This document shows positions 1 through 7,434 of a stretch of DNA of 9,240 nucleotides, piece by piece (the stretch's first letter is position 1; every line of letters starts with the position of its first letter). Source of the stretch: an uncultured Actinomycetes bacterium (GTDB lineage: Bacteria; Actinomycetota; Actinomycetes; Nanopelagicales; Nanopelagicaceae); the NCBI GenBank assembly GCA_903932705.1, contig CAIZHC010000301.1, forward strand, positions 1-9,240, read 5' to 3'. Position numbers and translations under genes: made by a program. The notes under the pieces are model-generated. The model was not told the DNA's origin. It saw nothing but the letters and a program-made list of their open reading frames with translations, and ran no database searches.

Positions 1-859
1 CACTTCGAGTGTGCACCGTGATGAGATTGTCCGGGCCGAACAACGCCTTCGCATCGAACAATTAGAACTTCGCGCCGTTGAAGAACTTGGCGTCGACGTT
101 GACACGCTAGTCAACGAATATGGTCCGGATAAAGATGTACCAACTGTTGTTGAAGATGAAGAAGGTAACTTTGTTCCTGGAGATCTCATTCCTTATCGCC
201 GCGATCAACAAGAGAAGCGCCTAGCTCAAGCAGAACGTGGTCTTGCAATGCTGGGAAAGATCAACCCACTTGCGCTTGAAGAGTACAACTCTCATGAAGA
301 GCGATTGAAATATTTGGCCGAACAGTTGGAAGATCTCAAGAAGACAAAGAGAGATTTGCTAGACATCATTAAAGAAGTAGATGAGAAAGTCGTCGAAATC
401 TTTAGCGAGGCTTACCATGACACAGCTCGCGAATTTGAGAAGATATTTGCTCGTTTATTCCCTGGTGGAGATGGAAAGTTAATACTTACCGATCCAGATA
501 ACATGATGACAACAGGTGTTGATGTGGAAGCACGTCCGCCAGGAAAGCGCGTGAAGCGACTCTCCTTGCTCTCTGGTGGAGAACGTTCTCTCGTTGCAGT
601 AGCTATGTTGGTTGCTATCTTTAAAGCTCGCCCAAGTCCGTTCTATGTGATGGATGAGGTTGAAGCAGCGCTCGATGATACAAACCTCAGCCGCCTACTT
701 GGAGTCTTTGAAGAGTTGCGTGAAAAATCTCAGCTCATCATCATTACTCACCAGAAGCGCACCATGGAAATTGCTGATGCACTCTATGGCGTAACGATGC
801 GCGGTGATGGAGTTTCAGAAGTGATCTCTCAACGCCTGCGTGAATCTGAATCCGTTTAA
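1..859 (+). CDS. smc: Chromosome segregation ATPase SMC, C-terminal part (5' truncated)
   Basis: C-terminal end of SMC, the coiled-coil ABC-type ATPase that organises and segregates the chromosome as a dimer with ScpA and ScpB. The reading frame is open to the left edge, so the N-terminal Walker A half, the hinge and most of the coiled coil lie outside; a GTG at 11 is just an internal Val codon. Counting from that codon, residues 65-145 are charged, heptad-rich coiled coil containing the typical 'GKINPLALEEY' segment. The C-terminal ATPase lobe follows, with the ABC signature LSGGERS (187-193), Walker B FYVMDE (211-216), the D-loop ALDD (220-223) and the switch histidine in IIITHQKR (243-250). 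The stop is TAA at 857-859, and ftsY begins 17 bases later, an arrangement usual in Actinomycetota. The recognition is secure; only completeness is lacking. Confidence 0.96.
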   Translation, partial: TSSVHRDEIVRAEQRLRIEQLELRAVEELGVDVDTLVNEYGPDKDVPTVVEDEEGNFVPGDLIPYRRDQQEKRLAQAERGLAMLGKINPLALEEYNSHEERLKYLAEQLEDLKKTKRDLLDIIKEVDEKVVEIFSEAYHDTAREFEKIFARLFPGGDGKLILTDPDNMMTTGVDVEARPPGKRVKRLSLLSGGERSLVAVAMLVAIFKARPSPFYVMDEVEAALDDTNLSRLLGVFEELREKSQLIIITHQKRTMEIADALYGVTMRGDGVSEVISQRLRESESV

Positions 860-876
860 TCTAGCGATCCAAAGCC

Positions 877-1719
877 ATGGCACTCTTTAGCAAAATCTTT
901 GCCAAGCTTCGTATAGGTGGCGCATCAGATAGCGATTGGGATGAACTTCGCTCTTCACTTATCGAGTCTGATTTAGGCGCAAAGTTAAGTGATGAGATTG
1001 TTTCGGTAGCTCGCGCTACAAAATCGGAGAGCGCTGAGTCTGCAATTCGCAAAGCCCTCGAAGGCGCGCTCACCACTTCCTCTCGCGACTTAAAAGTTGT
1101 GGAGGACAGAACCACGACGATTCTCGTTGTCGGTGTAAATGGAACTGGAAAAACTACATCGGTTGCCAAGCTCATGAAAGATCTCAAAGATCGTGGAAAC
1201 GATGTAGTTGTCGTTGCGGCAGATACATTTCGCGCTGCAGCAATTGAACAACTTCAAACTTGGGGCGCTCGAATCGGTGTGCCTGTTGTTGCCGGAAAGT
1301 TTCAGGGAGATCCTGCATCTGTTGTATTTGATGGCGTGAAAGTTGCTCGCGAGAGTAAGGCGGATTACCTCATCGTGGATACCGCGGGCCGGCTCCACAC
1401 CAAATCAAATCTCATGGATGAGCTCTCCAAGATTAAAAGGGTGCTCGATAAGTCCGGGGGAGTCGATGAAGTACTTCTGGTAGTAGATGCCACAACGGGA
1501 CAAAATGGTATTAATCAGGCAAAAAGCTTCACTGAGTCTGTCTCAGTCACTGGATTGATCCTCACCAAGATGGATGGTTCAGCGAAGGGAGGAATTGCGC
1601 TGGCGATTGAGCGCGAAACAGCAATCCCAATCAAGTTCGTGGGGACCGGGGAGGGCGCAGATGACTTTGGCCCCTTCGAACCCGACTCGTATATTTCGGG
1701 GCTGATTGGTTCCGAATAG
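877..1719 (+). CDS. ftsY: Signal recognition particle receptor FtsY (short NG-only form)
   Basis: SRP receptor GTPase. It docks the SRP-ribosome complex at the membrane by forming a twinned GTPase heterodimer with Ffh. The protein has 280 residues: an N-domain helical bundle (about 1-75) followed by the G domain with GVNGTGKTT (86-94, G1), DTFRAAA (116-122), DTAGR (168-172, G3), TKMDGSAKGG (230-239, G4) and GTGE (256-259, G5). The SRP-family insertion box is present. There is no acidic A domain and no transmembrane segment, so it is about as short as the family gets. The start 'MALFSKIFAKL' is an amphipathic stretch that may touch lipid (inference). ATG 877 is the first possible start, because the same frame has a TAG at 862-864. 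No Shine-Dalgarno is obvious, so initiation may depend on coupling to smc, whose stop is 17 bases upstream. It differs from Ffh in lacking an M domain. Confidence 0.96.
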   Translation: MALFSKIFAKLRIGGASDSDWDELRSSLIESDLGAKLSDEIVSVARATKSESAESAIRKALEGALTTSSRDLKVVEDRTTTILVVGVNGTGKTTSVAKLMKDLKDRGNDVVVVAADTFRAAAIEQLQTWGARIGVPVVAGKFQGDPASVVFDGVKVARESKADYLIVDTAGRLHTKSNLMDELSKIKRVLDKSGGVDEVLLVVDATTGQNGINQAKSFTESVSVTGLILTKMDGSAKGGIALAIERETAIPIKFVGTGEGADDFGPFEPDSYISGLIGSE

Positions 1720-1801
1720 TCATATCGTCTGTTAAATTTACGCCGTTCGCAAGACGAAAAAGTCAGTGCCAGTGTCGGCCCACTTTCTTCGGACCTCTCA
1801 A

Positions 1802-1817
1802 TGATGAGATCTCCTCA
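1802..1817. repeat. Imperfect 16-bp palindrome upstream of amtB
   Basis: TGATGAGATCTCCTCA has dyad symmetry around 1809/1810. The eight central bases GAGATCTC are a perfect palindrome and 14 of 16 positions pair, with one mismatched pair at 1805/1814. There is no loop, so a DNA site for a dimeric protein fits better than an RNA hairpin. It ends 15 bases before the amtB ribosome binding site. An operator role is only a suggestion. Confidence 0.35.
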
Positions 1818-1832
1818 CCTTAAAATAAAAAT

Positions 1833-1836
1833 GGAG
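1833..1836 (+). promoter_or_regulatory. Ribosome binding site of amtB
   Basis: GGAG lies five bases before the ATG at 1842, which supports that start over the in-frame ATG at 1854 (Met5). Confidence 0.7.
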
Positions 1837-1841
1837 AATCT

Positions 1842-3158
1842 ATGCATTTCTTAATGGGCACAGCTGTATCCGCAGCAGCAACCACAACCGATGCCAGTAA
1901 CCACGCTGATACAGCCTGGGTATTGGTGTCTTCTGCTCTCGTACTTCTTATGACTCCTGGTCTCGCATTCTTCTACGGCGGCATGGTTCGCGGTAAGAAT
2001 GTTCTGGGAATGTTGGCGCAGAATTTTGTAACCATGGGAATGGTTTCAATTCTTTGGATTCTAGGCGTTTACTCATTGGCATTTAATGGAACAGGTGGAT
2101 TGATCGGTAACCTCCATCAATTTGGCTTGAATCATATTTGGCAACAACCAACAGGATTTGCCCTCACAACTCCTCCAATTGTTTTCGTTGCCTTCCAGCT
2201 GATGTTCGCAATCATTACTCCAGCACTTATTACTGGTGGAACAGCAGACCGCTTGAAGTTCGGTAGCTGGGTTGCATTCTCATCACTCTGGTTAGTACTT
2301 GTTTATGCACCAGTTGCACACTGGGTATTCTCACCAGCTGGCTGGTTGTTTAAGAAGGGTGCTGAAGACTTCGCGGGCGGAACTGTTGTTCACGCTAACG
2401 CTGGTGCCGCAGCACTCGCAGTTATTCTCGTAGTTGGAAAGCGCAAGGGCTGGCCAAAAGAGCGTATGCGTCCACACAATGTTCCGTACGTCCTTCTAGG
2501 CGCAGGTCTCTTGTGGTTCGGTTGGTTCGGTTTCAACGCTGGATCAGCTCTCTCAGCTAACACCTTGTCTGCTTACGCATTTGTTAACACCAACACTGCA
2601 ACAGGTGCTGCACTCATCGGTTGGATCTTGACTGAAAAGATTCGCGATGGTCACTCAACAACACTTGGTGCTGCATCTGGTGCTGTAGCTGGTCTGGTAG
2701 CAATCACACCTGCATGTGGTTACGTCAGCCCAGTTGGTTCCATCGTGATCGGTATTCTCGCTGGAATCGTTTGCTGCTTGGCTACTGGCTTGAAGAATCT
2801 CTTCAAGTTTGATGATGCTCTTGATGTAGTCGGCGTTCACCTTGTGGGCGGCGTTCTTGGAGCTCTCTTGATCGGTCTCTTCGGAACCGCAATGGTCAAT
2901 GGTGCAAATGGTGTCTTCTACAAGGGTGGATGGACTCTCATGGGTCACCAAGCTCTCGCAGTAGTAGCTGTTGTTGCTTACTCCTTCATTGTCACTTATA
3001 TCCTCGCTCAAATCTTGGATAAGACAATTGGATTGCGCGTCTCTGAAGAGGATGAAGCCGCTGGCCTCGACCTCTCACAGCACGCTGAAACAGCATACGA
3101 GTCCGCCACATTTAGTGATGGATCTCGTTTCCTATCCAATTTCACCTCAAACAACTAA
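1842..3158 (+). CDS. amtB: Ammonium transporter AmtB (Amt/Mep/Rh family)
   Basis: Inner-membrane ammonium channel, working as a trimer, that brings in NH4+/NH3 for glutamine synthesis. It has 438 residues, about the usual length, with 11 hydrophobic segments (roughly 24-45, 55-80, 112-131, 142-168, 179-199, 215-233, 247-264, 273-290, 296-314, 328-350, 367-392). The family signature DFAGGTVVHANAG (177-189) carries the conserved Asp177 and the first pore histidine, His184. The second pore histidine is His333 in DVVGVHLVGG. Phe122 and Trp161 match the external gate and substrate-recruitment positions of E. coli AmtB (my alignment by eye). The cytoplasmic tail after 393 keeps the 'GLRVSEEDEAAGLD' element that communicates with PII. 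No cleavable signal peptide is evident. Codon use is strikingly biased: all 8 Arg codons are CGC/CGT and 11 of 12 Lys codons are AAG, suggesting high expression. glnK follows after 17 bases. Confidence 0.97.
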   Translation: MHFLMGTAVSAAATTTDASNHADTAWVLVSSALVLLMTPGLAFFYGGMVRGKNVLGMLAQNFVTMGMVSILWILGVYSLAFNGTGGLIGNLHQFGLNHIWQQPTGFALTTPPIVFVAFQLMFAIITPALITGGTADRLKFGSWVAFSSLWLVLVYAPVAHWVFSPAGWLFKKGAEDFAGGTVVHANAGAAALAVILVVGKRKGWPKERMRPHNVPYVLLGAGLLWFGWFGFNAGSALSANTLSAYAFVNTNTATGAALIGWILTEKIRDGHSTTLGAASGAVAGLVAITPACGYVSPVGSIVIGILAGIVCCLATGLKNLFKFDDALDVVGVHLVGGVLGALLIGLFGTAMVNGANGVFYKGGWTLMGHQALAVVAVVAYSFIVTYILAQILDKTIGLRVSEEDEAAGLDLSQHAETAYESATFSDGSRFLSNFTSNN

Positions 3159-3164
3159 TCCACT

Positions 3165-3514
<350 letters not shown>

Positions 3515-3539
3515 GTAACCCTTTAAGTAGGCTACCTCT

Positions 3540-5801
3540 ATGGGTACTAGAGAGCGCCGCGAAAGATCTGATGCGAGTGATCGTGAACTCGTTGAACTCT
3601 TTCGCGGCGCTCTCGCTATTTCAGGTGTAACTGAGAAGCAGATTGCTCTTGCTGCAGTTGGTGGATTTGGTAGAGGTGAACTATCGCCGGGATCTGATTT
3701 AGATATCCTCTTTATACACACTGGTTTACCGGAATCCACGCTGAGCGCCTTTGTGAAAGCGATGCTCAATCCGCTGTGGAGCGTGGGTCGCCAGGTTGAT
3801 TACTCAGTCCGAACTCGCGCTGAAACCAAATCAGTTGCACGTGGAGACATCAAGGTAATCATGGGTCTGCTTGACCTGCGACATATTGCTGGAAATATTT
3901 ACCTTACCGAATCGCTCTCTGCGCAATCACAGAAACAGTGGAGAAGTAAATTTCGTTCATATCTCCCCATGATTCGCGCAACCATAAGAGAGAGAACCGA
4001 GACTTTTGGTGAACTCGCATTCTTGTTAGAACCAGACCTCAAAGAAGCTCGAGGTGGTTTGCGAGATATCAATACCATTCGTGCCATTTCAAAGAGTGAA
4101 TTCGTCCCAGTCTCACTTGATCGATTGGCGGCTGCAGAGGCGCTCTTCTCCCAAGTTCGCGATGTCCTCCATGCCGTGACTGGCAGATCGCGAGACCAAC
4201 TATTACTTACTGAGCAAGATGCCGTAGCTGCCGCGATGGAATATGTCGATGCGGATGCCCTGATGCTGGAGCTCTCTAGAGCGGCCAGGACTGTCGATTA
4301 TGTAATGCAATTGAGCTGGTTTGAGATTGAGAAACGGTTACATCGAATTTCGCTGAAACGCTCAAAGAGCATTCCGCTAGCTAAGGGTTTGGTGAGATTT
4401 CGAAATGAGATACGAGTAGAAATTGGGTATGACATCGCACTTGATCCAGGAATTGGATTGCGTGCTGCGGCGTTAGCTGCCCAACGCGGGGTTCGAATCT
4501 CCCTTGAAAGTATTGAGCGCTTAGCAGATGAGTTTGCGCTGCTTCCAACGCCATGGCCACGGCAATCGCGCGAGGATTTAGTTGCTCTTATCGGCGCAGG
4601 TGAGGCAATGATTCCAATCTTTGAATCATTAGATCAAGAGGATCTCATCAGCCGTTGGATTCCCGAATGGTCTCACTTACGTTTTTTGCCACAACGCAAT
4701 GTGCTCCATCACCACACAGTTGATAGACATATGTTGGAGACGGCAGTGCGTGCTGCAGCGCTCACACGTGAAGTTCATAGACCAGATCTTCTTCTCGTTG
4801 GAGCCCTCCTTCATGACATTGGTAAGGGATATCAGGGAAAAGATCATTCTGAATATGGCGCTGAATTAATTCATCCGCTCGCAAGACGCCTCGGATTTAG
4901 CGAGGGCGATGCCATAACGCTGGCAAAGATGGTTGAGCATCACCTTCTACTTCCAACTGTTGCAACCAGGCGAGATATCGATGATCCAAAAACTATCGAG
5001 TATGTGAAATCTCTTGTCGATAGTGCAGAACTCTTGGAGATCTTGCACGCATTGAGTATTGCCGATGGCGAAGCAACCGGCCGTACCGCGTGGAGTGAGT
5101 GGAAAGCTGGTCTCGTTGAAAACCTCGTGGAGAGAACTCTTGCCGCAATGCAGGGGGTGACACCTCCACCTCAGCCAGAGCTCACCTCTCTACAGTTAGC
5201 GAAGGTCGCTGATGGTTCACTTTCACTTGAAATCTTTGACCTGGGTGATGTTTTAAATCTCGAGATTGTCGCTCCAGATCGAGTCGGTCTTCTCTCTGCA
5301 ATCACCGCAGTTTTTGCCGTGACGCGCCTTGATGTGCGATCGGCTAAGACACGAACCGTCGATGGTATCGCTGTCATGAATTGGATAGTTAATGTTGATG
5401 TAAACCTGCCGACTCCTTCGTCAGAGCGTTTACTTGATCTCATTGAGCGAGCACTCATCGGAACTGAAGATTTACGAGTTCGCATCGAGGAGCGGATCCG
5501 CTCCTATCGCAGACGGCCAGGAATATTAGTTCCGCCTCCAGTCGTGACGGCGATTACCCAAATTGTTACCGATGCCACAATTATTGAAGTGCGGATGCAC
5601 GACCGTCCGGCGCTCTTGCATACAGTTGCCACCGCAATCACGGAATTTGGTGTTGATATCAGGGGAGCGATTGTTTCGACCCTAGGCGCAGAAGCATTCG
5701 ACACCCTGTACGTCACTGACCTCAGTGGCGCTCCGCTCGCTCACAATCAAGCAGTGGATCTTGCTCTGGCCCTTGAGAATATTCTCACGGCGCAGGACTA
5801 G
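3540..5801 (+). CDS. glnD: PII nucleotidyltransferase/deadenylylating enzyme GlnD
   Basis: Bifunctional nitrogen sensor that adds a nucleotide to PII Tyr51 when nitrogen is scarce and removes it when glutamine is high. All expected domains are visible in its 753 residues. The nucleotidyltransferase motif GGFGRGELSPGSDLD (41-55) has metal-binding Asp53 and Asp55. The GlnD-specific EPDLKEARGGLRDI lies at 164-177. The HD phosphohydrolase domain (about 385-500) has the histidines at 389-392, HDIGKG (425-430) and EHHLL (466-470). Two C-terminal ACT domains that sense glutamine start near 573 (APDRVGLLSAI) and 681 (HDRPALLHTV). Length is normal for Actinomycetota, which are shorter than the E. coli enzyme. 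ATG 3540 is the first usable start, since a TAG lies in frame at 3528-3530; its Shine-Dalgarno is weak. Rare-type Arg codons (AGA, CGA) are common here, unlike in amtB. ffh follows after 12 bases. Whether the donor is ATP or UTP cannot be seen. Confidence 0.95.
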   Translation: MGTRERRERSDASDRELVELFRGALAISGVTEKQIALAAVGGFGRGELSPGSDLDILFIHTGLPESTLSAFVKAMLNPLWSVGRQVDYSVRTRAETKSVARGDIKVIMGLLDLRHIAGNIYLTESLSAQSQKQWRSKFRSYLPMIRATIRERTETFGELAFLLEPDLKEARGGLRDINTIRAISKSEFVPVSLDRLAAAEALFSQVRDVLHAVTGRSRDQLLLTEQDAVAAAMEYVDADALMLELSRAARTVDYVMQLSWFEIEKRLHRISLKRSKSIPLAKGLVRFRNEIRVEIGYDIALDPGIGLRAAALAAQRGVRISLESIERLADEFALLPTPWPRQSREDLVALIGAGEAMIPIFESLDQEDLISRWIPEWSHLRFLPQRNVLHHHTVDRHMLETAVRAAALTREVHRPDLLLVGALLHDIGKGYQGKDHSEYGAELIHPLARRLGFSEGDAITLAKMVEHHLLLPTVATRRDIDDPKTIEYVKSLVDSAELLEILHALSIADGEATGRTAWSEWKAGLVENLVERTLAAMQGVTPPPQPELTSLQLAKVADGSLSLEIFDLGDVLNLEIVAPDRVGLLSAITAVFAVTRLDVRSAKTRTVDGIAVMNWIVNVDVNLPTPSSERLLDLIERALIGTEDLRVRIEERIRSYRRRPGILVPPPVVTAITQIVTDATIIEVRMHDRPALLHTVATAITEFGVDIRGAIVSTLGAEAFDTLYVTDLSGAPLAHNQAVDLALALENILTAQD

Positions 5802-5813
5802 TACCCTAAGCCC

Positions 5814-7256
5814 GTGTTTGATTCCCTCTCCTCAAAATTCGCCTCTGCCTTTAGCTCACTACGTTCCCGTGGTCGAATTAAGTCCTCAGATGTAGAGGAG
5901 ATCGTCGCTGAGATTCGTAGCGCTCTGATTGAATCAGATGTAGCCCAGGAGGTTGCGAAGAGTTTCGGCGACCGCATCCAAGAGTTAGCTATCCCAGAAC
6001 TCGAGCGCATCAACAAGAGCACCAATCCTTCGCAAGGCATCTTTGAAATTATTAACGCTGAGCTCACAACTGTTCTGGGTGGTCAGACCCGTCGAATTCG
6101 TATGGCGAAAAAGGGACCGACAGTTGTCATGTTGGTTGGTCTGCAAGGTGCAGGTAAAACTTCCTTAGCTGGAAAGCTAGCGCAATACTTAAAGAGCCAA
6201 GGCAATACCCCTCTGCTTGTCGCTTCAGATTTACAACGTCCAAATGCGGTTACTCAACTTCAACAGGTTGGGGCGAGTGTTGGGGTTCCAGTATTCGCAC
6301 CGGAACCAGGCAATGGTGTTGGCGATCCAGTAAAAGTTGCGCAGGCTGGTAAAAAGTTCGCTGAGGATAAATTACATAACTTTGTAATCGTTGATACGGC
6401 AGGACGTCTCGGCGTTGATGCTGAATTGATGAGTCAGGCGAGTCGAATCCGCGACGCTGTTAAACCAGATGAGATTCTCTTTGTTGTTGATGCGATGCTA
6501 GGACAAGATGCCGTTCGTACCGCGCAAAGCTTCTTAGAGGGCGTCGGATTTGATGGAGTTGTATTAACAAAGCTTGATGGTGATGCCCGAGGTGGCGCAG
6601 CGCTCTCTATCGTCACTCTCACAAATCGTCCGATTATGTTCGCAGCGACCGGTGAGAAAACTTCTGATTTTGATCTCTTCCATCCAGACCGCATGGCTTC
6701 TCGAATCTTGGGCATGGGCGATGTGGCAACCCTCGCCGAGCAAGCTAAGGCTGCTCTTGATCCAGACCTCACCAAGAAATTTGAAGAGAAGTTTGCAGCA
6801 GGTGATGATTTCACTCTGATGGATTTTCTATCTCAACTCCAAGCTCTCAAGAAGATGGGTTCGATGTCCAAGATGCTGGGCATGCTTCCTGGAATGAATA
6901 GCGGAGCGATGAAGAAGCAGCTCGATAATTTGGATGAGGGTGAACTCGTCCGCACCGAAGCGATTATCCAATCGATGACGCCGGCCGAGCGACACGATGT
7001 AAAGATTTTAAATGGCTCTAGGCGTGCTCGTATCGCCAAGGGCAGTGGTCGGGCGGTCTCTGAGGTCAATAACCTGGTGGATCGATTCACCGGCGCCCAG
7101 AAGATGATGCGTCAGATGAGAAATGGGGGAGGGATGCCACCAGGCATGCCACCAGTCCCAGGAATGGCAGGGATGCCTAAGATAAATAAGCAGCTCCCGC
7201 CCAAGAAGAAATCCAAATCTGGAAATCCAGCTAAGCGGGCGGCGGAACAGGGCTAA
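5814..7256 (+). CDS. ffh: Signal recognition particle protein Ffh (SRP54)
   Basis: GTPase subunit of SRP. It binds signal sequences as they leave the ribosome, together with 4.5S RNA, and hands the complex to FtsY. Of the 480 residues, the N domain spans about 1-90 and the G domain has GLQGAGKTS (109-117, G1), DLQRPNA (139-145), DTAGR (194-198, G3), TKLDGDARGG (252-261, G4) and TGE (279-281, G5). The methionine-rich M domain runs from about 325 to 436 with the RNA-binding motif around SRRARIAKGSG (402-412), and ends in a Gly/Met/Pro then Lys-rich tail. DLQRPNA and the GNGVGDPV loop (166-173) are typical of Actinomycetota. The second hydroxyl residue of the P-loop is Ser117 rather than the common Thr, a mild change. 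GTG 5814 is the first start after the in-frame glnD stop. No Shine-Dalgarno is at proper distance, so coupling to glnD translation is likely. The 4.5S RNA gene is not in the window. Confidence 0.97.
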   Translation: MFDSLSSKFASAFSSLRSRGRIKSSDVEEIVAEIRSALIESDVAQEVAKSFGDRIQELAIPELERINKSTNPSQGIFEIINAELTTVLGGQTRRIRMAKKGPTVVMLVGLQGAGKTSLAGKLAQYLKSQGNTPLLVASDLQRPNAVTQLQQVGASVGVPVFAPEPGNGVGDPVKVAQAGKKFAEDKLHNFVIVDTAGRLGVDAELMSQASRIRDAVKPDEILFVVDAMLGQDAVRTAQSFLEGVGFDGVVLTKLDGDARGGAALSIVTLTNRPIMFAATGEKTSDFDLFHPDRMASRILGMGDVATLAEQAKAALDPDLTKKFEEKFAAGDDFTLMDFLSQLQALKKMGSMSKMLGMLPGMNSGAMKKQLDNLDEGELVRTEAIIQSMTPAERHDVKILNGSRRARIAKGSGRAVSEVNNLVDRFTGAQKMMRQMRNGGGMPPGMPPVPGMAGMPKINKQLPPKKKSKSGNPAKRAAEQG

Positions 7257-7434
7257 GGCTCTAAATCTGCCGAATCCGCCAATTTGGCCAGCGTGGCTCG
7301 AGGTGGCAAGATTGGCACCCTGTGCAAGGGCCCTCTACCCCTACACAACCCATCCAATATGGATTGAGATTCGCCTGTCGCTCCCACTGACAGCGTGATG
7401 ATCGAACCGAATTACCCAAGGAGTAACCACACAC
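7257..7434 (+). promoter_or_regulatory. ffh-rpsP intergenic region, candidate promoter and leader of the rpsP group
   Basis: This is the longest non-coding stretch in the window (178 bases). It holds several short inverted repeats: 7278-7288 (GCCA/TGGC, 3-base loop); 7287-7297 (GCCA/TGGC, loop GCG), which competes with the first; 7312-7327 (TT-GCAC/GTGC-AA with a bulged G and loop CCT); and 7375-7393 (CTGTC/GACAG, 9-base loop). None is followed by a T-run, so none is a standard intrinsic terminator. No clear -35/-10 pair is visible and no tRNA-like fold was found. A promoter is expected here because rpsP begins a new group, and an RNA leader is possible; both are inference. Confidence 0.4.
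7418..7423 (+). promoter_or_regulatory. Ribosome binding site of rpsP
   Basis: AAGGAG, the best Shine-Dalgarno in the window, lies 11 bases before the GTG at 7435. The spacing is a little long, but the protein start MAVKIKL matches the family, so the start is well supported. Confidence 0.75.

Larger units (their letters stand above)
1720..1841 (+). promoter_or_regulatory. ftsY-amtB intergenic region, likely start of the nitrogen transcript
   Basis: This 122-base gap is the only sizeable one before the amtB-glnK-glnD group, so its promoter probably lies here (inference). I could not identify a convincing -35/-10 pair. An imperfect 16-base palindrome sits at 1802-1817, and a weak GlnR-like arrangement GTTCG-n6-GAAAA at 1745-1760. 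No T-tract hairpin that would terminate ftsY is visible. Confidence 0.45.

Noticed and set aside
1821..1826. TAAAAT as a -10 box for amtB
   Set aside because: It matches the -10 consensus at 5 of 6 positions, but a start about 7 bases later would fall on the ribosome binding site, and no -35 element lies 16-18 bases upstream.
2655..3011. 118-codon open frame on the minus strand inside amtB
   Set aside because: It lies fully inside the well-supported amtB gene, has no family resemblance and reflects the biased codon use of amtB on the other strand.
6434..6814. 126-codon open frame on the minus strand inside ffh
   Set aside because: It covers the conserved G4/G5 region of Ffh, has no recognisable domain and no upstream ribosome binding site that I could see.
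7102..7184. GGGATGCC-type near repeats at the 3' end of ffh as a mobile or regulatory repeat
   Set aside because: They encode the Gly/Met/Pro-rich tail common in Ffh proteins and are explained by protein composition.
7318..7333. CCCT/AGGG hairpin with flanking GG/CC as an ffh terminator
   Set aside because: The stem is short and interrupted, and the following bases (TCTACCCCTAC) contain no T-run.
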